Part shown: positions 11,078 through 21,010 of the stretch, one piece after another
Layout: each line of letters begins with the position of its first letter
Numbering within the stretch: the stretch's first letter is position 1
Assembly (NCBI GenBank): GCA_963575745.1
Contig: CAUYUJ010019116.1
Span: 50,001-102,500, forward strand
DNA length: 52,500 nt
Source of the DNA: Prorocentrum cordatum
Lineage: Eukaryota; Sar; Dinophyceae; Prorocentrales; Prorocentraceae
Direction: 5' to 3'
Translations under genes and position numbers: made by a program
The notes under the pieces: generated by a model
The model's database searches: none
The model's input: only the letters and a program-made list of their open reading frames with translations
What the model was told of the DNA's origin: nothing

Positions 11078-11123
<46 letters not shown>
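10320..11123 (+). repeat. (CGA/GAC)n array of about 800 bp
   Basis: Almost continuous GAC/CGA/ACG triplets with interruptions such as GAGGGAGGAGGG blocks. Open in nearly every frame, for example poly-Asp on plus and poly-Ser or poly-Val on minus. I read this as repeat, not protein. Confidence 0.97.
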
Positions 11124-11124
<1 letters not shown>

Positions 11125-11145
11125 AAGAGCGCGCGCGCACGCTTT

Positions 11146-11600
11146 TGTTGAAAATCCGTGTTGCGAAACCTCTTGTTTTTGTAGGTTTTTTGGACACACG
11201 ATTTTGAAATCCTTCCGAAACCGATGGGTTTTGAAGGATTTCGGCATACGCGCGCGACGACCCGCGCGTCTGCACTTCGGTTCATTTTTTGCAAAGGATT
11301 CTCGCGAGAGCACACGCGCAGGGGCGTTCGACAGATTTCGACATGCGCGCGCGAAGCCCGTTTGGTAGCACCTTGTGAAAATCTTGAAAAACCTATGGTT
11401 TTCTTAAGATTTCGCAAGAGCTCGCGCGTAAGTTTTTTTAGCAAATCAATGTTGCGAAACCCTATGTTGTTGTATGTTTTTTGGAAACTCGATTGCGAAA
11501 TTCTTCCGACACCGAAGGTTTTTGAAGGATTTCGGCATGCGCGCGCGACGACGCGCGCGTGTGCACTTCGTCCCATTGTTTGCAGAGGATTCGTGAAAAA
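11146..11600 (+). repeat. 291-bp tandem repeat, two copies
   Basis: The copies start near 11146 and 11437. TTGCGAAACC at 11161 recurs at 11452 with the same downstream order: a TTTTTTGGA block, GAAGGATTTCGGCAT, CGCGCGACGA, then GCACTTCG. Identity is roughly 80-85 percent by eye. A related half unit lies between them (GATTTCGACATGCGCGCGCG). Confidence 0.8.
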
Positions 11601-11819
11601 GTCTTTTGTTAAAGCAAAACATGTCCCCGCGTGTTGTTTTTTACAAGGGACCCTCAGGAGGAGCGATACCGGCCCCCCTGGGATAGTGCAAATTCATATT
11701 TAGGATGGACATGTGGTCATAATCATATATGATTTCCATACCCGAAATGGGGGGATAACGCCGGGGGGGGGAGAGTTTATCCCCTCTTTAGAAAGGAAAA
11801 TCAATGCGATTAAAGCTAT

Positions 11820-12015
11820 ATCGTGTAAGCTGTGTGGTCTATTGTATGCGGTGTAAGCTATGTGGTCAAAGCTATGCGCTGTAAGCTATGCGGTGCAATC
11901 TATGTAGTGCAAGCTACGTGGTACAAGCGATGCAGTGCGAGCTATGTGGTGCAAGCTGTATGGTGCATGCTGTGGTCTAAGCTAGGTGCTGTAAGCTAGG
12001 TGGTGCAAGCTAGGA
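11820..12015 (+). repeat. ~17-bp repeat (GCTATGTGGTGCAA), block 2
   Basis: About eleven degenerate copies of the same unit as at 10095-10197 (TAAGCTATGTGGTCAAAGCT and similar). Confidence 0.82.
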
Positions 12016-12049
12016 GATGTAAGCAGTGTTGGGTGAGCTGCGTAGCCGT

Positions 12050-12260
12050 GGTGCAAGCGCACGGGGCGCCAACGAGGCACCCACGGGCGAGCACCATCCG
12101 AAACCCCAGCCGACCCAAGCAGCGCACGGGGGCGCCCACGAAGCGGACAGGGGCGGGGCACGTCTCGAAACCCTGGCCCACGCAACCAGCGCACGGGGCA
12201 CCCACGAGGCGCCCAAGGGCGGGCACATGGCGAAACCCTGGCCCACCAGCCAGCTGCGCA
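12050..12260 (+). repeat. 66-69-bp tandem repeat, three copies
   Basis: The start GCGCACGGGG recurs at about 12056, 12122 and 12191. Each copy continues with CCACGAGGC and GAAACCCTGGCCCA-like blocks. Confidence 0.8.
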
Positions 12261-12269
12261 CTTCGAAAT

Positions 12270-12890
12270 ACAAGCCGAAAGACCTAAGCGAAAACACTGT
12301 TCGGGAAACAACCTTCCAGAATGGAGGTCGAACATCCAGGTTTGAGGTCCTCTACCCTCTGGCAAGGAGGGGGCCTGAGTGGACAAAACGATAGACACAA
12401 GCATCACAATCAAATGCTGAGATCACCATTGATCTCGGGGGCGGGGGGGTGATCGGCATTCCCCCACGTCTGTGTAACGGTTCGAACATATCGTCCATCC
12501 ACTGGAGAGTGCGCCCGCAATATGAAAAAACACTCAACAAAAATTATGGACCTTCAAGTACTTGTTCCTCCAAGATGGAAGTTCGGCTCTCTCACAAATA
12601 ATCGAATGCATATGGGAAACGCACGACGAATAACGAAACCATCAGGGGACTGCGCCGGCACATTGTGAAAGCCACGTCGAATGAACCGGTGCAGAACTTC
12701 TCAATCGAATTGTCTGGGTGGGCGTTTGGGCACCGTGGCCGTTCCAGAGCGCGCCGACAAGTCCTGAGAGCTTTCTTCGACGCTATGGAGCGATTTGTCT
12801 CTATCCTGTAGGCCTGCCTGACTCGTGGAACCCACTGCGGGAAGTGTGCTGATTGGAGGCCGCCCGATCGGGCCCGAAATTAGGTCGGGG
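12270..12890. other. No supported gene
   Basis: Mixed-composition DNA with short open frames only. Motifs resembling the GACCTCC family occur at about 12311 and 12568. Nothing else stands out. Confidence 0.45.
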
Positions 12891-12894
12891 GATC

Positions 12895-13012
12895 TCTCCG
12901 CATCGCCGATGCACCAGACATGCATCGGCTACGGCGGGATTAATCAAACAGGGGCTCCAGGTCGCGCTGCATCGCCGACTCATCGGCGACGCGGCGCGAC
13001 CCTCCGACACCA
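12895..13012 (+). repeat. Dispersed hairpin-bearing repeat, copy B
   Basis: Contains a 9-bp perfect stem GCCGATGCA (12905-12913) / TGCATCGGC (12921-12929) with a 7-base loop. A smaller TCGCCGA/TCGGCGA stem comes later in the copy. The block order matches copy A at 5740-5885. Confidence 0.6.
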
Positions 13013-13105
13013 TCTAATGTCTAATCCGACCCATTCAAACGGCCTGTGCTGGTCCAGCAGAGGATACGCGGGGCTTTGCGCGGGCCAATGCGAGCCTTTT
13101 CCCGA

Positions 13106-13126
13106 TGTCACGAGCATTTCGTGACA
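13106..13126. repeat. Perfect 8-bp stem palindrome
   Basis: TGTCACGA (13106-13113), 5-base spacer, TCGTGACA (13119-13126). It directly precedes the 108-bp tandem repeat, whose copies carry a related small hairpin. Confidence 0.7.
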
Positions 13127-13136
13127 TGGGCCACCA

Positions 13137-13350
13137 AGTGTCACGATTGGTCGTGCAGCCAGATTTCCCCGGGCAGAATCGGCTCCAAACTTGTCCCTGG
13201 ACCCTTCCTGGGACCCATGCTTGCCCATACCCCCTCCGCAGGGTCGTGCCACGATTGGTCGTGACGCCGTGACCTCCCCAACCACAATCACCTCTGAACT
13301 GGTCCATGAACCCCGATTTGGGCCCATGCTGGGCCATCTGCCGAGCCAGG
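13137..13350 (+). repeat. ~108-bp tandem repeat, two copies, each with CACGATTGGTCGTG
   Basis: The hairpin CACGA-TTGG-TCGTG occurs near 13141 and 13249 at the same place in each copy. Later blocks also align (GGGACCCATGCTTGCCCAT versus GGGCCCATGCTGGGCCAT). Confidence 0.7.
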
Positions 13351-13359
13351 TGCTGCCAT

Positions 13360-14920
13360 GTCGGCGAGTGGCCCCTCGAAGGCCCCCGTAAACATAAATG
13401 AGCTTTCCTCCCCGTCATGCACAGTGGCCAGTACACGGCGGGGGAACAAGCGGTAACTGACTTAGGCATGTCGCTGCATCTCCCTGTAACCTTGGAAACG
13501 TGCGGCTTATCTGTCTCTCTCGTGCGCCAAGACAACGGTCTAGGGAAACTTCCTTTCGAAACGTTTCTAGAAATCCGGATGTGAACTTTAAGTTTCTTAA
13601 AGAAAACCTCGTAAGCTCAAATCTTCTAGAAAAGGACACCGTAAACAATTTCATCATTAAAGTTGTAAGCGCGCAGTGTCGTGCCAACGAAGATACGTTC
13701 GCACTAAGCAGCATAAGCGTTATTAGAATTGAATTGCCACGTGCACCCTGAATTGGCACAGGGGGGCACTCACTGCTTTAAGCCGTGTGCCTCAGCATGT
13801 GCTCGTTGTTGGTGCAGAAGGCACACTTGATGTGCGACAGGAGGCTGCACACACGTCAAGAGAACTCCACGTGGCTGTTTGAGCACACGGCTTGAATACA
13901 CAACAAGTGTGCTGAAAATGTGTAGGATGTTGTTGCCTGTGCCTGAGGAACGTTATCCTCCTCCGCCCCCGTGTCCTTACTGGGAGTCCTCTTTTCCCTC
14001 CTCCGATTTTCCTACGCAGCCTCCTCTCTCTACTCCCGCAAGTCCTAGCATGTGCCATCCGCCACGTCCTCGTTTGCAAGGTCGTCATCATCCTCCTGCC
14101 CTTCCTCGCCCACCGCCCCCTCGCCCCAGTGAGGGCCATCGTCCAAAATATGTTCATTACAATCCGTCTGTTTCATCATCGTGAATAGTGTTACTGGTCA
14201 TTGTTTTAAGCCTCTTTGCCACTTGGATGCCATCGCATCCGTTGAAATTCGCCATGTGCCTTGCCGCCCGCGAGATGACCACGCCATCTTTGCCTCATAC
14301 TGGTAGCTGCGCGCACGTGCCGTCGCAAACTCAATGCCTGTACATCGTGAGCACGTGCGAGGGTGAACCTGAAGCCTTCGATACAAATTTCGTTCGATGT
14401 GGGTGGTACCGTATTGGACGTACGGAATTGTAGGAGGGCATGAAAACAGTGGAGTAAAGGGAGGAGGAGCAGACGGGAGAGGGTTCTTCGCCGAGGCACT
14501 GTTTAGGAGCTCGAAGGTGGTAAAAGAGACGGTGGTACCAACAATGAGGATGATGATGAGGAGGCGCAGGAACATGAGGATGGTTTGGGCCTATGCCCCA
14601 ACCTACGCTATCAGTAAGCATGCGACGCATGTGCTTGCTGTTTGTCTTAAGTAAGCGTGGCTGGGGTACTACTGAAACGCATCGGGCCTCATCTCCCAAC
14701 TCTGGTTCGCACTCGCCAAGACTCTATGCACTGATAGCCGACTCGGGGGATCCCGACACTCAGCCAGAAGAAAACCAGCCAGTGCCAACCTTGAGCTTCC
14801 TGAACGGCTGGCCAGCACGCATCAACATATAAGGCAACGAACGTAAATACTCGCAAACTCTAGCACGCGTCAAAAGATCAAGGCAACGATCGCAACAGGC
14901 ACAACCAACTCTAATCATGA
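13360..14920. other. No supported gene; one inverted repeat
   Basis: Reading frames are short or Pro-rich and not convincing. AAGCCGTGTGCCTCA at about 13781 and TGAGCACACGGCTT at about 13880 are inverted copies (about 13 bp) with an 85-base spacer. A tiny minus-strand frame beside them reads HIKCAFCTNNEHMLRHTA, with zinc-finger-like Cys and His spacing, but it is too short to call. Confidence 0.4.
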
Positions 14921-14926
14921 GCTGCC

Positions 14927-15256
14927 TTACCGGCGAAGTCGCTCCACACACGCTTGCGGTCCTTCCACATGCGCCGTCTCCTTGTCATAGCGTTTCTTCA
15001 GCGAGGCGCTGTTGGCGGTGAAGACGGGCTTGGGCAGCTTTTTCGCCAGCTCGACGCTCAGGGCGCTCACGTTCACATAGTGGGCCCATTTCACCACCAC
15101 CCCATCCGCCTTGGGCTCGCCCGCGTGGAAGAAGGCCAGGCACAGGTGGCCATGCGGGACCCACAGCAAAGCGTTCGCAGGAACGGGGATGATGGTGGAA
15201 ACCTCGGACTTCACGAACTCCACGCCAGAGCCGTTCGCCAAGAACCTGTTAGTAGG
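14927..15256 (-). CDS. C-terminal exon of the 14.9-17.8 kb gene
   Basis: A minus-strand frame of about 105 codons reads as a well-formed protein: SGVEFVKSEVSTIIPVPANA, then LLWVPHGHLCLAFFHAGEPK, then a helical tail ending in QACVERLRR and a stop at 14927. The upstream part of the open frame (towards 15412) is Arg/Gly-rich because it runs through a CTC/CCC tract, so the true exon probably begins near 15250. The order and strand fit it as the last exon of the gene whose earlier parts lie at 15660-16153 and 16471-17830. I associate this architecture with a repeated dinoflagellate family of unknown function (inference). Confidence 0.5.
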   Translation of the reverse strand, partial: PTNRFLANGSGVEFVKSEVSTIIPVPANALLWVPHGHLCLAFFHAGEPKADGVVVKWAHYVNVSALSVELAKKLPKPVFTANSASLKKRYDKETAHVEGPQACVERLRR

Positions 15257-15259
15257 TCT

Positions 15260-15655
15260 ACTCCTCCTTCTGCTCCTCCCCCCGTTCCCCGCCCTCCTCT
15301 CCCCCCTCGCCTTCCTCCCCCCCTTGCTCCCCATCCAGTTCCCACCGCCCCTGTCAGAATCCCCATATCTTGTCTGTTTCTTAATATTCCTCCTCCCCCT
15401 CCTCATCCTCATCCTCTTCTACATCCGTTTCTTCCTCCTCCTCCTCATATGTACCCACTCCTCTCCACCCTCCCAAAATCCAGCTAACGATTATCATTTC
15501 TCCTCCGAGTTATCCCCCGCCTCCCCCCCCTACCCCTGGCTTCTCCGCGTCATCCTCAACATACTCCTTGCTGCTATTTCAACGCACTCCTCACTGCTCG
15601 TCGGAATCGCGGCAAGTTGTTCACGACGATGCCCTATGAGAGAACGTCCTTGACG
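15260..15655 (-). other. Intron-like gap with CTC/GAG tract
   Basis: On the minus strand this stretch is purine-rich (plus strand: CTCCTTCTGCTCCTCCCCC and similar). It separates two coding pieces whose order fits a single protein. The upstream piece closes with VTFIT and a stop directly at the edge. Splice sites cannot be fixed from sequence alone, because dinoflagellates also use non-GT donors. Confidence 0.35.
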
Positions 15656-15659
15656 CGCT

Positions 15660-16153
15660 AGGTAATGAAGGTGACGGGGTGGTCCAGCGTGATCGCGTAG
15701 CACCCGACGCCAGGCACATTGCGTGCCCCAGGCCGCCTGCGCATCATGCCCCTGCGGAGCGTGATCACATTCGGGCGGTTGCCCTCGCCTTGCGGGCAGC
15801 GCTGCTCGCCCACGCCCTTGGGGAAGGTCACCTTTCTCGAGGCTGACGCTCGTGCGAGTGAGGGCGCTAGTCCTTTTAGCAGTTCTCATCTGGTTGTCCA
15901 GCGTCTGCATCTCGTCGTCCATCGTAGTTTCGTACGCGTCCAGAATCTCCGAGCGCAATGTCATTCTCTCGTGCGATGCATCCGACCACAGACACAACTC
16001 CTCTGGCTTCATGCTGACGTTCACGGTGAGAATATTGAAGAAGGTTCCCGTGGATTTCTCACCGATAGGCGTCCCACTGATATCATGCATGATCGCGCGG
16101 ATGCACTTGGCCTGCTCCTGAGCGTAGCCGCCAGCCTGCAAGGCAGACGCCAC
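15660..16153 (-). CDS. Middle exon of the 14.9-17.8 kb gene
   Basis: From 16153 the minus strand reads ASALQAGGYAQEQAKCIRAI, then a stretch with GEKSTGTFFNILTVNVSMKP and a helix ending near SVSLEK at about 15845. The natural continuation is then in the next frame (KVTFPKGVGEQRCPQGEG, then NVPGVGCYAITLDHPVTFIT, ending at 15660). A one-base slip around 15838-15845 therefore splits the exon. The first frame does stay open further, but it turns into Arg/Ala/His-rich sequence that looks out of frame. Upstream on the minus strand a TCC-rich tract ending in AG (about 16205-16290) resembles an intron 3' end. Function unknown. Confidence 0.5.
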
Positions 16154-16189
16154 CTCTCCGGCACTTACTTCAGAGCAACATATTGAAGT

Positions 16190-16470
16190 GAAGGGGGATC
16201 ACTGAGGAGGAGAAGATGAGCGGGAGGAGGAGGAGGGATAATACGAGGAGGAGGACGCACGAGGAAGAGTAGGAGGAGGACACGGAGGGGATGGATGAGA
16301 CCATTCACACATCTTGCCCTAGTTGCTGTTTTCGCGTACGAGGGAGGGCCGTGACATAATGATCCCCTAACCACATATGTTTGTTAGCTCGTGTTCGACT
16401 CGCATTGCGTTCACTCGTGCTGTAGGTTAGTTGTTTACGTTGTCTTCGTTCATATCTTTCTAAGCTGAGG
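16190..16470 (-). other. Intron-like gap with polypyrimidine tract
   Basis: On the minus strand, bases about 16290 down to 16205 form a pyrimidine tract (CTCATCTTCTCCTCCTCAG at its end) directly before the next coding piece. A GTAAGT donor-like site follows 25-35 bases further on. This is the expected look of an intron 3' end, but it has not been tested. Confidence 0.35.
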
Positions 16471-17830
16471 CTAGGTATTGCTCGCCTCGATGTCTTGGGG
16501 GACCTGGGCCGTGCAACGATCAGAAAGGCACCGTGTATAGCTTGAACATTCATGGGCTTTCTCTTTCTTGCGGCGCACGGCCAAGTACTCCTGGCGCTTC
16601 GATTTCGTCTGGCTGGCGCCCAGGACAGAGAACGCAGCCTGCTTGTTGACCATGGTCTGCGTGGTGCTCTTGATCAACAGGTGAATCTCCTCCAGTTTCT
16701 TCTGCGCATCTTGTTCCTCGCCAGTCTCCATTTGAGGCAACGAAGTACTCTTGAGCTCATTGGCGCCCGACGCGCGCTCGCCGAACTGCCCCGAGACTTC
16801 CGCGCAGTCTGGCGCCTCTGACTTGCCCTGGTCCTTCGCGACCAAGGCCTCGAGCTTCCCGCCAGAGCCCTTTGGGCCAGAGTTGACCCTCAAGAGCGAC
16901 TCGCACGTCTCCTTGATCTCCTCCTTGGCCACCAAGAAGAGCGCCTCGAGGTTGTCCCTGTCAATCGCCATATTGGGGCCCTTCCTCGTCGGCCTGGGCG
17001 CTGCACTCCTCTGCGAGGCTGCGTCATCCGACGGCCTCTTGCCGCGGCGCAGCGCCTCGGGCGAAGGGAAAGGCCACGACGATTCTGGACCAGTCGGCGC
17101 GCCCTCCAAGTGGCCAGCAAGCAAACTACATACAGGCAAAAAGCTCGAATCGACCTTGCGCTTCTTCGCGCCGCTGTCATCGGCGCCCTCCGTGATGTCA
17201 GTCAGTCAGCTCGACGTTGCCTCTTGACTTATCGACGCCCTTCCCCTTCACCGAATATGCGTGCCCCTTGAAGAGCTGAACGGGTTCACCATCGGAGTTG
17301 TAGTGAGGGCTGGCATCTTGCATCGCGGCGAACTCCTCGCTGGCATCGCCCGACTCAAGTTTGTCCCAGGAGCCCCTGTGCGATTTGAAGTGGCGCTTCG
17401 AGCGCATCTTGGTTTTCTGTCCATCGCGCGTTGAATCAACCTCCATCTCCGATGTCTGCGCGATGAGCTTCTGGTTTGTAGCAGCCCCGGCGGCATGGCG
17501 ATCATGCTTCTCCAAGTATGGTCGGACGTCAGCTCGCCACCCCTCTGGATCCAGATTCAGCTTCTCCAGACTCTTTGAGTGCCTTGGCGTTCCCCTTCAG
17601 CTGCAATCGATGGGGCCGAACAGCGTTCCCAGCCTTCGCCGAGAGCTTGACACCTCGCCACTCTTTGACGATCACCTCTGGGGTCTGGCACAGGAAGCAC
17701 TCCCCCGTGCTGCCCAAGCCCCCGCCAACGCCCCTGTCCCCGGGCGCGCCAGCACCCCCGCCCACCGAGGCCGACCCGAGCTCGGCTGCGGAACCCGCTG
17801 CCGACGTGACAAGGTCAATCCACCAGTTCT
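16471..17830 (-). pseudogene. N-terminal part of a CxxC / KKRKV protein, broken by two frameshifts
   Basis: Read on the minus strand, three frames join into one protein. Part 1 (about 17830-17576) has SFFQNWWIDLV and the zinc-binding-like ECFLC at 17688-17699, then KEWRGVKLSAKAGNAVRPHR. Part 2 (about 17570-17207) starts SLEKLNLDPEGWRADVRPYL and ends in NVELTD. Part 3 (about 17200-16471) starts ITEGADDSGAKKRKVDSSF, where KKRKV (17152-17166) resembles a nuclear localisation signal. It continues through helical segments (IDRDNLEALFLVAKEEIKET) to a stop. The first break (about 17570) fits loss of AG in a GAGAG run. The second fits a CTGA duplication at 17197-17209. The family is, by memory, repeated in dinoflagellates; its role is unknown. 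It continues at 16153. Confidence 0.55.
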
Positions 17831-18224
17831 GGAAAAACGAACAACTGCACTCAATCGCAGTGGTGGCAACGCAACAGACACCAACTAGCCCGAGACAAAT
17901 GGATAACGGAAACCCCCGAATGTCACGCGGCAAAGAAACCTTAGTAGCGCATACTGGGATCCAACTACACGGCGCGACAAGGCAGGGCACGACAGCGCCG
18001 CGCGACGTGACGTGGGACCGCACGGACGGCATTCCATGGCCCCCAAAGTATTGCACGGCACGGCACTGCGGCACAACACGAGCAGTAAGACAATCAGTTT
18101 TTGTTCTGCTGATTTGTTTGACACTATTTGGACACATGGGGCCCCTCACGGCATCAGTTGTTTGATGTTGCACGGCGTTGCACGCGCCTCAAATTGGAGG
18201 CGCATCTTGAATCGTCGCGTACGG

Positions 18225-18440
18225 TGGTTACGTCGTCACCATCATCACCATCGCCACCCGCATCTGCACATCGTCACCATCGCCATCATCATTATTAGAA
18301 CCATCATCGTAATCACCATCATTCTCGCAATCACCATCTCACGCAGCATTATCATCATCGCAATCACGACCACGTGAATCATCATTTTGATCGTCAGCAT
18401 CACCACCACCATCATCAACGCTTTCGTTGTCATATCGTCG
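18225..18440 (+). repeat. Degenerate CAT/CATCAC array
   Basis: Imperfect ATC/CAC triplets (CACCATCGCCACCCGCATC and similar) with many substitutions, an older relative of the array at 8871-9247. Confidence 0.8.
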
Positions 18441-18704
18441 TCGTTGTTGTCAGGCCTTCGGGGTCTTGGAGTCTTGGTGGGCCGCTGGGCCGATGGGCAG
18501 CCCAATGCACCGCGCCGAAGGCGTTCCAGAACGCCCCCCCCCCCCCCACACACCTCCTCTGCTGACGAACCCGACGTCGCCTGGACCACGACGGCGCAGG
18601 CCGTAAACTGGCCACTGGACCGCCCAAGAGCAGGGCCACGGGCCACTCCACAGGCAGCTCAGGCAGGATCAGGCCACCTCAGTTTTGCACCCCCTACCCA
18701 GGAG

Positions 18705-18765
18705 GAGATGATGACGACGACGACGATGATGATGATGGTGATGATTGTGATAGTGATGATGATTG
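18705..18765 (+). repeat. Short (GAC/GAT)n run
   Basis: GATGATGACGACGACGACGA followed by GATGATGATGGTGATGATTG. Simple sequence only. Confidence 0.85.
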
Positions 18766-19046
18766 GACTGTTTTGTTGTGACTGGTACTTGTTGATGTGA
18801 TGCGTGATATGATGCTTTCCCCTCGCTCCGCTTCCCTGCAGCGCTGGCCTCCGTCGCAAAACCAAGTGCTGTCCCGAAGTGAAACTCTATTATGTAAGCT
18901 CTGCCAATTGCGACGGGCGACGGCGCGACGGCCACTCTCAGACGGCCGCTCTCCGGCAATTCCGAACACGTCACCTTGCCGGATAAGAATTGCGCACCAC
19001 GCAAGAATATGATGCACCCACACTTGCTGAATACCACCGCCCCAGC

Positions 19047-19430
19047 CTAGTCCGACTCCCCTGGGTCGTTGTTGATCGCGCCCTCAAGCTGGATGGCGTC
19101 GTCGAGGTCCGCCTGGCCCCTCCCCGCATCGCGCGCGAGAGAACGATCGGGTAACTCTTTCATGTTGTGCAACACCGTGCGGAGGAGCCTGAGGCGGTGA
19201 TGGTACCTCTTCGCTAACAGCCTCGCTAGGAATCTGCCCTTGTACAGGTTCTGCATCCTCTTCTTGGCAACAGGATCTGGGCAATTCACGATATATCCTG
19301 GAAAGCGGAGTGGTGGCCCTGCTGCAACTTTCGGCGACATTCCCCTCTTGGTCAAAGGTTCCCACAACGACGGCCTCGCGGGGCTTGTGTCCAGTAGCCC
19401 CCACAGCGCTGCAAACTTGAACCAGTGCGC
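19047..19430 (-). CDS. Unrecognised basic ORF, probable exon
   Basis: A frame of about 127 codons from 19430 to the stop at 19047-19049. It begins AHWFKFAALWGLLDTSPARP and continues with RGMSPKVAAGPPLRFPGYIV and CPDPVAKKRMQNLYKGRFLA. A strongly basic helix follows (LLAKRYHHRLRLLRTVLHNM) and the end is acidic (LDDAIQLEGAINNDPGESD). The order of hydrophobic, basic and acidic blocks looks like genuine protein. The upstream edge, TCCGTTCGCAG followed by GCGCAC, could be a splice acceptor. No family recognised. Confidence 0.45.
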   Translation of the reverse strand, partial: AHWFKFAALWGLLDTSPARPSLWEPLTKRGMSPKVAAGPPLRFPGYIVNCPDPVAKKRMQNLYKGRFLARLLAKRYHHRLRLLRTVLHNMKELPDRSLARDAGRGQADLDDAIQLEGAINNDPGESD

Positions 19431-19799
19431 CTGCGAACGGACGCGTTGTTGGTGATTGCGTTGTTTTGTTTTGTTCGTGTTTGCATTTCAAACGTGATAG
19501 TATCCACCATATTTAGTGGCAGTGCTGTGAGGGCCACTGTGGTGCCTATGTGTGTCTGTGTGCGATGTCACGCGGTGTCTTCGACGGTGCGGATACGGCG
19601 TTACTTGCGATGGGGATAACATGTGTTGCATTCGTGAAATGCGCCAGGCGAAAAAGTTTCACGTGTTCGTTGGGCGCGATAAGGTTCACAATGGCTTATG
19701 TTCGCAAACGGCATTACGTTTACAACATGCCCCCGCCTATTGTTATTGGAATATCGCGCGATGACCACATGGGGGTGGTAGAGCTCCTTCCGTAAACCT

Positions 19800-21010
19800 T
19801 AGGAGTCCCGAGGATGCCCGTCTGGGCGCCTAGTGGGCCCCGAAAAAAATTGAAGCCCCCCCCCCCCCCCCCGCCCACCCACATTCCCCCTTTGAAGACG
19901 CTCCAGGACCCCAACAACCCCCCCAGACAAGCCAAACAACTTATATATGGTGTGTCCCATGGGGCCTTAAGATTCCCCTGGAGCCCTTTTCATGATTTTA
20001 AACGGCGCTTGAAAATCATTCACGCACCCGCGTGGGCTTCTAAAGATGCCCAAAGGCATTTAAAGGGCTTCCTGGATCAGGTCTACGGTTTCCGAAGACC
20101 ATTCATGGGACTCTCCGGCGGAGGCCCCCAAGGGTGCATCCGTAATCTTAAAGAAGCTTGATGCCCCATCAGAAAATCCCACGAGAACCCTGACGGCGCC
20201 AACCGGAACCTCAAGCCCCTCCCGAGGGGCCCTGAAAAGTTCCCTCGGGGGGCGAAGCTACCCCACCAGAGGACCCCAACTACATTTCGAGTGCCCCGAG
20301 AGATGTCTCTGGATTGCTGAACGATTGCGCCAGTCATCCCCAGAATGCATGTGGACCTTCCCGGGGCGCCACGCCGACGCGAAATGATTTCTCACGCCTC
20401 CCTCGATAATTGCAATGTGGAGGGCAACCTCCGAACTCCCCAGGGTGCCCCGATGGATCCCCTGCGTAACCCGCGGGGTCCTGGAACGTAGTTTCGCAAT
20501 CCTAGAGGACCCATGATGGGTCTCTGCGGGGCACTTGACGGGTCCAGAATACTTCCCCAGAAAGCACGGGGGCATCCGACGGATTCCCAACGACCCCAAA
20601 TCATGTTCAAAGTGCATTAGGGGACCCCCCGCCCCCCTCCCCCCAAAGGATCCTGAAGGCCTGAGTACTTCTTCCGTTGTCCTGGGGGCGCTCGGCTGGA
20701 TGCCCGAGGGACGCGTTGGGCCCCAGTGGGCTGCTCCCAAAAGGATGAGCACCTGTCGTCGGCCCCTTGGGGGCCCGCGGGCGCGTCGAAGACCCCCCCC
20801 TTCCCCTGTCGGGCCCGAGGTTTATGTTTGAAAATATGGCATGATTCGCGAGGCGGGGCCCCGGCGATTCCGTCGGGTGGGGGCCTGGAGACGTCATCGG
20901 GGGCGCTGCGGATAAACGAGGTATTCCCGCGGATCTCGCGCGAGACCAGAAGGACGTCAAAAGGAACCTTTTAGACGTTCCTCGACGCCCTCGAGATTTC
21001 TTCAGGGCCC
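19800..21010. other. No supported gene; C/G-run-rich DNA
   Basis: Many short C and G runs (for example a C run at about 19857-19872) and phrases like CCCCGAGG and GGGGCCC recur without a clear period. Open frames on both strands are not convincing. Confidence 0.4.

Noticed and set aside
10213-11313. Open frames of 240-300 codons in the CGA array on both strands
   Set aside because: Same reason: triplet array with no independent motif.
14331-14699. Minus-strand 122-codon frame
   Set aside because: His/Pro-rich with no motif and overlapping plus-strand frames.
16335-16362. Second spliced-leader-like site, because GAGGGAGGGCCGTG is shared with 7036-7047
   Set aside because: The shared word lies outside the leader-like part and the leader itself is not matched at 16350.
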